Below the pieces are notes generated by a model that saw only the letters and a list, made by a program, of their open reading frames with translations, was not told the origin of the DNA and ran no database searches. Below, piece after piece: positions 45,740 to 54,197 of a stretch of DNA of 64,000 bases. The stretch is taken from positions 744,001 to 808,000 of the forward strand of contig NZ_CP012996.1 in assembly GCF_001412655.1 (NCBI RefSeq). Direction: 5' to 3'. Source of the DNA: Pedobacter sp. PACM 27299 (GTDB lineage: Bacteria > Bacteroidota > Bacteroidia > Sphingobacteriales > Sphingobacteriaceae). The position numbers were made by a program, and so were the translations under genes. Positions within the stretch are counted from its first letter, which is position 1. Every line of letters starts with the position of its first letter.

Positions 45740-47443
45740 TTAAAGGTTTCCTTTTTTAAGTTCACTAACGGCAAAATCACAAGCCCTTGCGGTCAATGCC
45801 ATATACGTTAATGAAGGATTCTGACAAGCAGCAGAAGGCATACAAGAACCGTCAGTTACGAATACGTTTTTCACTTCGTGCATTTGGTTCCATTTGTTCA
45901 ATACTGATGTTTTAGGATCTAATCCCATACGTGCAGTACCCATTTCATGGATCGCCATACCTGGAGTAGAACCATTATCATAAGTGTTTACATCTTTGAT
46001 TCCTGCGGCTTCCAGCATTTCAGCAGCATCGTTCATCATGTCTACGCGCATTTTCTGCTCGTTTTCTTTGAATTCACAATCAATTGCCAAAACAGGTTGT
46101 CCCCATTTGTCTTTTTTACTTTTGTCGATATATACACGGTTTTCATGGTAAGGAAGAGACTCTCCGAAACCACCTAAGCCCATATTCCAGCTACCTGGAA
46201 CTGTTTGCTGATCTTTGAACTCGCCGCCAAATGCCATTTCTGCCACATCAGCATGCCAGTTTCCACGACTTGCGCCACCTTGGTAGCCGAAGCCCCTTAC
46301 GTAGTCACGTTTGTCGCTGCCCACATTTCTATATCTAGGTACGTAAATACCATTGGCTCTTCTACCATAAGTGTATTTGTCATCAAAACCTTCTGCTCTT
46401 CCTGAAGCACCGCAACGGAAATGGTGATCCATTAAGTTGTGTCCTAGTTCACCACTCGCATTACCTAATCCATTTGGATGTTCTGCTGAAGTTGAATTTA
46501 ACAACAGGAAGGTAGAACCTAAAGTCGAACCGTTTACGAATACAATTTTTGCATAGTATTCGATGTGCTCATTAGTTTCAGAATCAATGATGACTACACC
46601 TTTCGCTTTTTGCGTTTCTTTATCATAGATGATCGTATTCACTAATGAATAAGGACGAAGGGTCAAGTTACCAGTAGCTACCGCAGCAGGAAGGGTAGAC
46701 GACTGTGTGCTAAAATAAGCACCAAACGGACATCCTCTGCTACAAAGGTCGCGGTATTGACATTTACCTCTACCACCATGTTCTACGGTTAAGTTAGCCG
46801 TACGGCCGATGGTCAGGATTCTCGACTTATTGTATTTACTTTCAATTCTTTTCTTTACATCTTTCTCCACACAGTTCATATCCATTGGAGGAAGGAACTG
46901 CCCGTCTGGGAAATGAGGATAGTTTTCTGCCTGGCCGCTGATTCCTGCAAATTTCTCTACATAATCATACCAAGGCGAGATGTCTTTATAGCGGATTGGC
47001 CAATCTACACCATGACCATCTTTTGCATTTTCTTCAAAATTCAGGTCACTTAAGCGGTAACTTTGACGGCCCCACATCAGCGATTTACCACCTACATGGA
47101 AGCCCCTGTACCAATCAAAACGTTTTACTTCAGTATACGGGCATTCCAGGTCATTTACCCAAAAGCTCTCATTGAATTCCTGATAAGGATAATCTCTTTT
47201 CTGTACCGGATGGGTTTCTTTCTGTGCTTCGGTTAATCTGCCGCGGTGTTCAAACTCCCATGGCTTTTTCATAGCCGTAGTATAGTCTTTGATGTGCTCC
47301 ACGTTCCTGCCTCTTTCAAGCAATAGAACTTTCAAACCTTTTTCGGTTAATTCTTTTGCAGCCCAGCCGCCACTGATTCCTGATCCTACAACGATGGCAT
47401 CATAAGTATTTTGCGCCGTTGCTTTAGTATTTAAATTGCTCAT
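45740..47443 (-). CDS. GMC family oxidoreductase (large dehydrogenase subunit)
   Basis: FAD-dependent sugar dehydrogenase of 567 aa. The FAD-binding motif AIVVGSGISGGWAAKELTEK is at residues 16-35. GMC features include VNGSTLGSTFLLLNS and the C-terminal TDGSCMPSAACQNPSLTYMA. The segment CQYRDLCSRGCPFGAYFS contains Cys residues seen in gluconate-2-dehydrogenase-like and 3-keto-forming dehydrogenases. It has no signal of its own and is probably carried across the membrane with the Tat-signalled small subunit, whose gene is 19 bases upstream. Confidence 0.93.
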   Translation of the reverse strand: MSNLNTKATAQNTYDAIVVGSGISGGWAAKELTEKGLKVLLLERGRNVEHIKDYTTAMKKPWEFEHRGRLTEAQKETHPVQKRDYPYQEFNESFWVNDLECPYTEVKRFDWYRGFHVGGKSLMWGRQSYRLSDLNFEENAKDGHGVDWPIRYKDISPWYDYVEKFAGISGQAENYPHFPDGQFLPPMDMNCVEKDVKKRIESKYNKSRILTIGRTANLTVEHGGRGKCQYRDLCSRGCPFGAYFSTQSSTLPAAVATGNLTLRPYSLVNTIIYDKETQKAKGVVIIDSETNEHIEYYAKIVFVNGSTLGSTFLLLNSTSAEHPNGLGNASGELGHNLMDHHFRCGASGRAEGFDDKYTYGRRANGIYVPRYRNVGSDKRDYVRGFGYQGGASRGNWHADVAEMAFGGEFKDQQTVPGSWNMGLGGFGESLPYHENRVYIDKSKKDKWGQPVLAIDCEFKENEQKMRVDMMNDAAEMLEAAGIKDVNTYDNGSTPGMAIHEMGTARMGLDPKTSVLNKWNQMHEVKNVFVTDGSCMPSAACQNPSLTYMALTARACDFAVSELKKGNL

Positions 47444-47462
47444 GTTTAATTTTTAAAAAGGT

Positions 47463-48122
47463 TTATGCCCAAACTTTTTGACCTGGTTTTAAATCCACAC
47501 AACCGTCATAACGGCCAGGGATCTGTACATAGGCTTTCGCCTGTGTCGCACCAATTTCCGAAGTGAAATAACCCAGTAAGGTTAAATCTCTAGCGATCGC
47601 GAAGAATTGAGGTTTTGTTTTAGGTTTATCCTTTGGCGTCATTGCATTGCCTGGAGCCTCCTTTTCAGATTTTTTCTGAGTAATGTTTTCTTGTTGTTTC
47701 TCTAATTCGTCTTTTTCCGTTTTGCTTGCTGCAATGGTGGCTTCTCTTACTTTACCCAATAGCTCATTGCGCTGTGGTACAGAGATTTCCAGGAATGACT
47801 TTTTGTAGGTGTCCTGACATTGTTTTTCAAGATCTTCCAGACCTTTCACGAATGCTTGCTGTGCGTCTTCCGGGTAGCATTCCTTTACCATCATTACGAT
47901 GAAAGGACCCACACCAGCTGCTTTTGCTCCTGGTGTACTTGTGGTAGGGATGATGATATCAGCAACTTCCGTGATGACCTTTTCCTGATCGGCAGAAAAT
48001 AAGTTGGCGGCTGTTTTATTAGATGGTGAAGTGCAACTATCTAAAAATACTCCGATAGTAGTTGCAGACAATGCGCCTCCCATTAAAAAGGCAACACTTT
48101 TCACTGCTTCTCTTCTATTCAT
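47463..48122 (-). CDS. Gluconate 2-dehydrogenase subunit 3 family protein
   Basis: Small subunit of a membrane-linked sugar dehydrogenase, 219 aa. The start MNRREAVKSVAFLMGGALSA is a Tat-type signal, so it likely brings the GMC subunit to the periplasm. The family pattern VADIIIPTTSTPGAKAAGVG and TLLGYFTSEIGATQAKAYVQ is clear. A charged, Lys/Glu-rich insert at about 130-170 is longer than in most members I recall. It is the first gene of the cluster, so its promoter should lie in 48123-48500. Confidence 0.92.
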   Translation of the reverse strand: MNRREAVKSVAFLMGGALSATTIGVFLDSCTSPSNKTAANLFSADQEKVITEVADIIIPTTSTPGAKAAGVGPFIVMMVKECYPEDAQQAFVKGLEDLEKQCQDTYKKSFLEISVPQRNELLGKVREATIAASKTEKDELEKQQENITQKKSEKEAPGNAMTPKDKPKTKPQFFAIARDLTLLGYFTSEIGATQAKAYVQIPGRYDGCVDLKPGQKVWA

Positions 48123-48498
48123 ACTAGGCTGTTTAGGTGTTTTTATATGGTTAAAGTGTGTTTTGTTTTGTAATAATAAGCAAAAAATAATGGTTAGTGT
48201 GCGAAATACACAATAAATCTAATATATCATGTTTTTGTTACTTAACCAAGTTTTTACTGAGTAGGAGCAGGAAATGAACAGAAATTGTGGATAATTTTAA
48301 CCTGATTTTCAGGCTTTGCCGTATTCCTAAAACGTTATTTCTATGAAATTAGTCTACCCTATTTTTTTGAGCAAAATTCTATTCGTTTATCTCTAGGGTT
48401 TAGTTGTCTTTTACCCATAAATGGGGGGCTAAAAGAAGGACAAAAATCACAAAAACAGATAAATCATAAACATTTTATAGAGGTTTGTTTCGTTTTTT
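48123..48498. other. Divergent intergenic region without genes
   Basis: About 375 bases between the sugar cluster and the SDR gene. It holds a weak palindrome GTGT-N7-ACAC (about 48199-48213) and a small CCTGA/TCAGG hairpin (about 48302-48313). No exact TAnnTTTG was found for the minus-strand cluster. No reading frame worth listing. Confidence 0.4.
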
Positions 48499-48506
48499 TA
48501 ACTTTG
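48499..48506 (+). promoter_or_regulatory. Promoter -7 element for the SDR gene
   Basis: TAACTTTG matches TAnnTTTG, 22 bases before the ATG at 48528. A TTTG at 48484 is too close to be its -33 partner. Confidence 0.45.
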
Positions 48507-48527
48507 TCCAAATCCATACAAAAATTC

Positions 48528-49478
48528 ATGATTGAGAAAATATTAGTATTAGGTTCTAACGGTCAGATCGGCACTGAATTAGTAACCGCCTTACGTAAGA
48601 CTTACGGTGAAAGTAATGTAGTTGCTTGTGATATCCGCAGACCAGATTATGACATCAAAAATTCAGGACCATTTGAGTTCGTAAACGTACTTGAGAAAGA
48701 CATTCTGAACAGCATTTTTCAAAAGTACAAACCTACTCAGGTTTACTTATTAGCGGCATTACTATCCGCTACAGGCGAGCAGAATCCTAAATTAGCATGG
48801 GACCTGAACATGAATGGCTTGTTGAATATTTTAGACCTTGCCATCGTTTATAAAACAGCAAAAGTTTACTGGCCAAGTTCTATCGCTGTATTCGGACCAA
48901 ATTCTCCAAAAGACATGACGCCGCAATACTGTGTAATGGACCCAAATACGGTTTATGGAATCAGTAAATTGGCAGGAGAACGCTGGTGCGAATATTATCA
49001 CCAGAAATTTGGATTGGATGTACGCAGTATCCGTTACCCGGGATTGATCAGCTGGAAAGCTGCGCCAGGTGGTGGAACTACAGACTATGCGATCCATATT
49101 TTCCATGATGCGTTAACCAAAGGCAGCTATGCTTCTTTCTTAAATGCAGAAACTGAATTGCCAATGATGTATATGGATGATGCCATCCGTGGTACGATTG
49201 AATTGATGGATGCCGAAGCGAGTAAAATCTCTATCCGTTCCAGCTATAACTTCGGTGGTGTTCACTTTACTCCGGAAGTACTCGCTTCAGAAATCAGAAA
49301 ACATATTCCAGATTTTAAATTATCTTACACAGATAATGATCCACGTCAGGACATTGCCAACAGTTGGCCACGCTCTATCGATGATCGCTTTGCTCAGAAA
49401 GACTGGGGATGGAAGCCGGAATTTGATTTGTCGAAGATGACAGTGGATATGTTAAAGAACTTACAGAATAATCATTAA
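48528..49478 (+). CDS. NAD-dependent epimerase/dehydratase, L-threonine 3-dehydrogenase-like
   Basis: Extended SDR enzyme of 316 aa. The NAD motif is VLGSNGQIGTELVTAL (residues 6-21) and the catalytic YxxxK is YGISK (about 146-150). KAAPGGGTTDYAIHIFHDAL is typical of SDR-type threonine dehydrogenases, which turn threonine into 2-amino-3-ketobutyrate. Start at ATG 48528; the frame reaches a TTG at 48504, but the promoter -7 box overlaps it. It is followed 28 bases later by yebC. Confidence 0.88.
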   Translation: MIEKILVLGSNGQIGTELVTALRKTYGESNVVACDIRRPDYDIKNSGPFEFVNVLEKDILNSIFQKYKPTQVYLLAALLSATGEQNPKLAWDLNMNGLLNILDLAIVYKTAKVYWPSSIAVFGPNSPKDMTPQYCVMDPNTVYGISKLAGERWCEYYHQKFGLDVRSIRYPGLISWKAAPGGGTTDYAIHIFHDALTKGSYASFLNAETELPMMYMDDAIRGTIELMDAEASKISIRSSYNFGGVHFTPEVLASEIRKHIPDFKLSYTDNDPRQDIANSWPRSIDDRFAQKDWGWKPEFDLSKMTVDMLKNLQNNH

Positions 49479-49506
49479 TAAGGGAATTCCTTAAATAAAA
49501 TATACA

Positions 49507-50232
49507 ATGGGTAGAGCATTTGAGTTCAGAAAAGAAAGGAAATTTAAACGTTGGGCTAAGATGGCCGTACAATTTACCAGGATAGGTAAAGAGATTGTAA
49601 TGGCGGTTAAAGATAACGGCCCTTCGCCGGAGACCAACTCCCGTTTGCGTACAGCGATTCAGAATGCAAAGGCAGTAAACATGCCTAAACATACGGTGGA
49701 AGCGGCAATTAAAAGAGCATCCAACAAAGACGAAAACGGTTACGAAGAGTTTGTTTATGAAGGATACGCACAGCATGGTGTGGCCATCCTGATTGAAACC
49801 GCAACTGATAATACGAATAGAACAGTAGCTAACATTCGTAGTTATTTCAATAAAACTGGTGGTACATTAGGTAAAACAGGCTCTCTGGACTTTATCTTCA
49901 ACCGAAAGTCGATCTTTCGTTTCTTACCCGGCGAAAAAGACCTGGAAGAATTGGAGTTTGAATTGATTGACGCAGGTTTGGAAGAATTATATCTGGAAGC
50001 CGACGAAGAAGGAAATGAGATTGCAGTAGTACAAACTGCTTTTGAAGATTTTGGAAAAATGCAGAAAGCATTAGAAGAGATTGGCGTAGAAATGAAAAGT
50101 GCGAAATTAGAGCGCATCTCTTTATCTACGATTCCAGTAACAGAAGAGCAGGCAGCAGATGTATTCAAACTGATTGACAAACTGGAAGAGGACGATGACG
50201 TTCAAGCCGTTTATCACAATATGGCAGAATAA
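49507..50232 (+). CDS. yebC: YebC/PmpR family protein
   Basis: Cytoplasmic protein of 241 aa, the usual three-domain YebC length. Family motifs are MGRAFEFRKERKFKRWAKMA, NSRLRTAIQNAKAVNMPKHT and YEEFVYEGYAQHGVAILIET. YebC proteins were described as DNA-binding regulators and more recently as translation factors that help ribosomes at proline stretches; I cannot tell which applies. It is probably cotranscribed with the SDR gene and converges with the hydrolase at 50239. Confidence 0.94.
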   Translation: MGRAFEFRKERKFKRWAKMAVQFTRIGKEIVMAVKDNGPSPETNSRLRTAIQNAKAVNMPKHTVEAAIKRASNKDENGYEEFVYEGYAQHGVAILIETATDNTNRTVANIRSYFNKTGGTLGKTGSLDFIFNRKSIFRFLPGEKDLEELEFELIDAGLEELYLEADEEGNEIAVVQTAFEDFGKMQKALEEIGVEMKSAKLERISLSTIPVTEEQAADVFKLIDKLEEDDDVQAVYHNMAE

Positions 50233-50238
50233 TTGCCG

Positions 50239-51030
50239 CTACTTTTTCTTTTGATTAGAAAATAGCCATGGCAATAGTTTGGGATCTGCAAAGGCAGCGT
50301 CCCAACTGTTGTGATGGGCATCCGGATACAAAGTCAGCTTAGGCTCTTTTCCCAATACTTTGAGCTGATCCGAAATCATGGTAGAAAAAACTACAGGAAC
50401 TACCTCATCTTTCTCTCCATGGAAGATCCATAAAGGCACATTTTTATATTTTTGAACATTGGCTACATTATCGCCACCACAAATAGCAATCGCTGCAGCG
50501 AAAAGTTTAGGCTTGCGTCTTAACAGTTCATAAGTTCCCATTCCACCCATTGAAAGTCCACCTACATAGACCTGGTCATGGTTGACGTAGGGTTTGTCCA
50601 TAAAGTTGTCAATCATACCCAGTAAAGCTTTCATCGATTTTGTAGGCTTTCCTCTCTTTTGAAAATTGAAGGTTCTATTCCCGTTTGCATCTTTATCGAA
50701 GGTCACATTTGCCCAGAAACTATCTTCCGTACATTGAGGGAAAACGATGATGGCGGGGAATTGTTGCCGGATTTCTGGCTTCAGGAATAGTTTTCCACCA
50801 TGTGTCAATTGTTTCTCATTGTCATTGCCACGCTCTCCGCTTCCATGTAAAAAGAATAGGATAGGGTATTTTTTATCCGCGCTAAAATTTTCCGGAAATA
50901 AGATACGGTAAGCAATACTGTCTTTGCCTTTGATAAAGCTTCCTCTATCATATTTTTTGAAGTCCTGCGCTGTTGAACTCAGGCTAAAAACGAGGAGTAG
51001 GATGGAGAGTGTTGACTGGATGCGGCTCAT
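50239..51030 (-). CDS. Exported alpha/beta hydrolase (esterase-like)
   Basis: Hydrolase of 263 aa with a Sec signal peptide (1-21). The serine triad is visible: nucleophile in GGLSMGGMGTYELL, Asp in FHGEKDEVVP and His in YPDAHHNSWD; the oxyanion motif is LFFLHGSGERG. It resembles carboxylesterase/PHB-depolymerase-type enzymes found in glycan loci, which remove acyl groups. It is the last gene of the predicted glucan locus, behind a terminator that follows the GH3 gene. Confidence 0.87.
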   Translation of the reverse strand: MSRIQSTLSILLLVFSLSSTAQDFKKYDRGSFIKGKDSIAYRILFPENFSADKKYPILFFLHGSGERGNDNEKQLTHGGKLFLKPEIRQQFPAIIVFPQCTEDSFWANVTFDKDANGNRTFNFQKRGKPTKSMKALLGMIDNFMDKPYVNHDQVYVGGLSMGGMGTYELLRRKPKLFAAAIAICGGDNVANVQKYKNVPLWIFHGEKDEVVPVVFSTMISDQLKVLGKEPKLTLYPDAHHNSWDAAFADPKLLPWLFSNQKKK

Positions 51031-51072
51031 GATTCAAACTTAAACATTTTAAGAATCATTTAAAAATAAAGA

Positions 51073-51101
51073 ACCCCTGTTGGTGATTTGCCAGCAGGGG
51101 T
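51073..51101 (-). terminator. Terminator after the GH3 beta-glucosidase gene
   Basis: ACCCCTGTTGG (51073-51083) pairs with CCAGCAGGGGT (51091-51101), 11 pairs with one G-U. On the minus strand it is followed by TCTTTATTTTTAA. Confidence 0.75.
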
Positions 51102-51110
51102 CTAACTATT

Positions 51111-53408
51111 TTATTTTGTCAGTTGAAATGGTATTTCCAGGTTATCTCTGGAATTGGTTCCTATAAATAATTTGAAATCGCCAGGTTCTGCGGCAAACTT
51201 CAGTTCTTCATTAAAGAACTTCAGTTCTTCCTCAGAGATTTTAAAACTTACTTCTTTGCTTTCTCCAGTTTTCAGGTCGACCTTTTCAAATCCTTTCAAT
51301 TCTTTAACAGGGCGGGTAATACTGCCTACTAGATCGCGGATGTACATTTGCACCGTTTCTTTTCCTGCATAATCACCAGTGTTTTTTACGGTAACTGTAG
51401 CTGTAATACTCTCTCCAGGTTTAAAGCTGTTTTTGCTCAACCTTAGGTTGGAATAATTGAAGGTAGTATAGCTTAATCCGTAACCAAAAGGATATAGGGG
51501 TTCGTTGCTGACATCCAGGTAATTAGACCTGAATTTGCTGAACCATTTGCCTTCTTCCAGTGGTCTGCCGGTATTTTTGTGACTGTAATACAATGGAATC
51601 TGTCCTACGTTTTGTGGGAAAGTAGCTGTTAGTTTTCCTGATGGATTTACTTTTCCAAATAATACATCAGAGATTGCATTTGCGGCTTCGGTACCACCAA
51701 ACCAAACATTTAAGATGGCAGGAACATTTTCATCTTCCCACTTCAGCGTCAATGGCCGGCCGGTAAATAAGACCAATACCACAGGTTTTCCGGTTTTTAG
51801 CAATGCTTTTAATAGGCGCTGCTGATTCTCTGGAATGTCCAGGTTGGTACGGCTTGAGCTTTCGCCTGTCATTTCTGAACTTTCGCCCAATGCAGCGATT
51901 ACTACATCTGCATTTTTAGCGGTAGCGACTGCCTCAGCAATCATTTCTTCTTCAGAGCGCGAGTCTCTTGGCAGATCTCTGCCGAACATAGTGGCTCTTT
52001 TCTGATATTCAGGATCAGTTAATAGGTTAGATCCTTCACTGTGTAGAATTTTAAGGCCAGGTGCTGCATTGGCTTTTAATCCTTGCAGCAGGGAAATGGT
52101 ATTGGCCAAATCACTGTTAACGCTCCAGGTTCCGGGCATATTTGTTCCTGTATTTGCCAATGGACCGATTAAAGCAACCGTTCCTGTTTTCTTCAATGGC
52201 AGCAATTGACCTTGATTTTTTAGCAGGACAAAACTTTGTGCCGCTGTTTCTCTGGCAACTTTCAAATGTTCTGGTTTAAGAATTTCCTTTTTTGCACGTG
52301 CTTCATTGCAATAGCGGAAAGGATCTTCAAATAGACCTAATTTGTATTTTGCTTCTAATACAAGTCGACAGGAATTGGTCACTTGCGCTTCCGTTACTTT
52401 TCCTTCTGCTACTGATTTTTTTAGCGTGCTTAGAAATCCTTCACCTACCATATCCATATCTACACCGGCATTTAAAGCAAGTGCAGAAACAGTTTGCAGG
52501 TCTCCCAATCCATGGTCAATTAACTCATTTACAGCCGTATAATCAGTTACTACAAGGCCATTAAACCCCCATTGTTTACGTAATAAATCAGTCATCAGCC
52601 ACTTATTAGCCGTGGCTGGAACACCGTTAATGTCATTGAAAGAAGTCATGATACTGCCCGCACCTGCATCTAGGGCAGCTTTATACGGAGGAAGGTATTC
52701 ATTATACATTCTGTTCAAACTCATATCTGTGGTATTGTAATCTCTGCCAGATTCGGCAGCGCCATATAGGGCAAAATGTTTTACACAGGCCATCATGGTA
52801 TTGTATTTAGAAAGATCGTCGCCCTGATATCCTCTAACCATTGCTTTGCCGATTTCGGAACCCAGGTAAGTATCTTCTCCTGATCCTTCAGAAATACGAC
52901 CCCATCTTGGGTCTCTTGAAATGTCCACCATAGGTGAGAATGTCCAGTTTAATCCGTCAGCGGTAGCCTCAACAGCTGCAATTCTTGCTGTTTTTTCGAT
53001 CAATGCTAAATCCCATGTGGAAGATAACGCGAGTGGAATTGGGAAAGTAGTTTTATAACCATGGATCACATCCTGGCCGAAAATAATGGGAATTTTTAAG
53101 CGGGTTTGCGTTACTGCAATTTCCTGTGCCTTACGGATTCTGGCTGGCGTAGTTAAGCTAAACATACCGCCTACCTGACCTTTTTTAATTTTGCTTTCTA
53201 CATCTGTGCTGACCACAGAACCTGTAGTGGCTTCACCGCCGGTTAACAGGTTTAACTGGCCAATCTTCTCTTCCAAAGTCATTTTGGACAGCAGGTCTTT
53301 TATGAATATATTCATCTGCTGATCGGTATTCGCTTTTTTCTGCTGCGCGGAACTGCTGCTAAAGCTAAAAATCGCGGCCAGCAAAAATAAGTACTTCGCT
53401 TTTCTCAT
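51111..53408 (-). CDS. bglX: GH3 beta-glucosidase (BglX-like)
   Basis: Periplasmic glycosidase of 765 aa with a Sec signal (1-21). Order: GH3 N-terminal barrel (about 50-370) with the catalytic Asp in GLVVTDYTAVNEL, GH3 C-terminal domain (about 395-630) holding VVLVLFTGRPLTLKWE, and a fibronectin-III-like domain (about 680-755). It releases glucose from beta-glucan oligosaccharides. With GH144 enzymes next to it, beta-1,2-linked substrates such as sophorose are likely, by analogy with other Bacteroidota loci. Confidence 0.95.
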   Translation of the reverse strand: MRKAKYLFLLAAIFSFSSSSAQQKKANTDQQMNIFIKDLLSKMTLEEKIGQLNLLTGGEATTGSVVSTDVESKIKKGQVGGMFSLTTPARIRKAQEIAVTQTRLKIPIIFGQDVIHGYKTTFPIPLALSSTWDLALIEKTARIAAVEATADGLNWTFSPMVDISRDPRWGRISEGSGEDTYLGSEIGKAMVRGYQGDDLSKYNTMMACVKHFALYGAAESGRDYNTTDMSLNRMYNEYLPPYKAALDAGAGSIMTSFNDINGVPATANKWLMTDLLRKQWGFNGLVVTDYTAVNELIDHGLGDLQTVSALALNAGVDMDMVGEGFLSTLKKSVAEGKVTEAQVTNSCRLVLEAKYKLGLFEDPFRYCNEARAKKEILKPEHLKVARETAAQSFVLLKNQGQLLPLKKTGTVALIGPLANTGTNMPGTWSVNSDLANTISLLQGLKANAAPGLKILHSEGSNLLTDPEYQKRATMFGRDLPRDSRSEEEMIAEAVATAKNADVVIAALGESSEMTGESSSRTNLDIPENQQRLLKALLKTGKPVVLVLFTGRPLTLKWEDENVPAILNVWFGGTEAANAISDVLFGKVNPSGKLTATFPQNVGQIPLYYSHKNTGRPLEEGKWFSKFRSNYLDVSNEPLYPFGYGLSYTTFNYSNLRLSKNSFKPGESITATVTVKNTGDYAGKETVQMYIRDLVGSITRPVKELKGFEKVDLKTGESKEVSFKISEEELKFFNEELKFAAEPGDFKLFIGTNSRDNLEIPFQLTK

Positions 53409-53432
53409 TATTGTGTGATTATAGGTGTTTAT

Positions 53433-54092
53433 TTATGGTTTAACCAGGAATGGTTTAATTTCTTTGATCCAAATGGCATAACCATTCGAGTTCATGTGCA
53501 GCATATCTTCCAGAAAAAGTTCCGGGCGCAAGGCTTTTTTATTTAACATTTTACTGTTCACATCCAGGAATTTTGTGTTTGGATAATGCTGCAGATATTC
53601 TTGAATCAGCAGATTGGTATGCGCATTTGTAGCAGCATACTTAGTTCTGGAAGGACTGTCTTTAATGGAAATGTATAAAACAGGGACTGCCGGATATTTC
53701 AGTCTGATGTTATTGAAAAAAGTGGCAAACCGGTTTAGCGTTTCAAGCGCACTTTGGCCGTCTGTAGCGATGTCGTTTTCGCCGCTGTAAATTACCACCT
53801 GACGCGGTTGGTATGGATAAACCAGATCTGCGATATAGTAATTGGCTTGAGCAAGCGTAGAGCCCCCAAAACCTCTGTTGATTGCAGCGTAATCTTTGAA
53901 TACTGTTTCCAGATCTTTCCAATGTTCAAAAGAGGAACTGCCAACAAATAAAATACCGTTTTTAGGCGGCATGGAGATGCTGTCTTTATGCTTAAATTCT
54001 TGTATTTCTTTCCAGAATGCTGGTTTTTGCTGCGCTTTAACGAATACTGTACTAAGGACGAATACCAGAAGGAAGTAGTAAAATCTTTTCAT
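53433..54092 (-). CDS. SGNH/GDSL-type esterase
   Basis: Exported hydrolase of 219 aa with a signal peptide (1-20). SGNH blocks: Ser in FVGSSSFEHW, Gly in RGFGGSTLAQ, Asn in YSGENDIATDG, and the C-terminal Asp/His region DMLHMNSNGYAIW. Members remove acetyl, acyl or succinyl groups from carbohydrates. Inside this locus it may strip substituents from the glucan. It is 24 bases upstream of the GH3 gene. Confidence 0.88.
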   Translation of the reverse strand: MKRFYYFLLVFVLSTVFVKAQQKPAFWKEIQEFKHKDSISMPPKNGILFVGSSSFEHWKDLETVFKDYAAINRGFGGSTLAQANYYIADLVYPYQPRQVVIYSGENDIATDGQSALETLNRFATFFNNIRLKYPAVPVLYISIKDSPSRTKYAATNAHTNLLIQEYLQHYPNTKFLDVNSKMLNKKALRPELFLEDMLHMNSNGYAIWIKEIKPFLVKP

Positions 54093-54120
54093 TTTTTTGT
54101 TTATTTAAATCTGTTTTTTG

Positions 54121-54152
54121 CGAGTATAAAGGTTCTTTGCCCTTTATACTCG
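54121..54152. repeat. Perfect 12-bp inverted repeat between GH144 and SGNH genes
   Basis: CGAGTATAAAGG (54121-54132) and CCTTTATACTCG (54141-54152), loop TTCTTTGC. No T run follows on the minus strand, so it is more likely an mRNA-stabilising or processing hairpin than a terminator. Confidence 0.6.
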
Positions 54153-54197
54153 TAAAAAGGGTAAAAATAAGGATACACCTTCAGCAGGTGTGACAAC

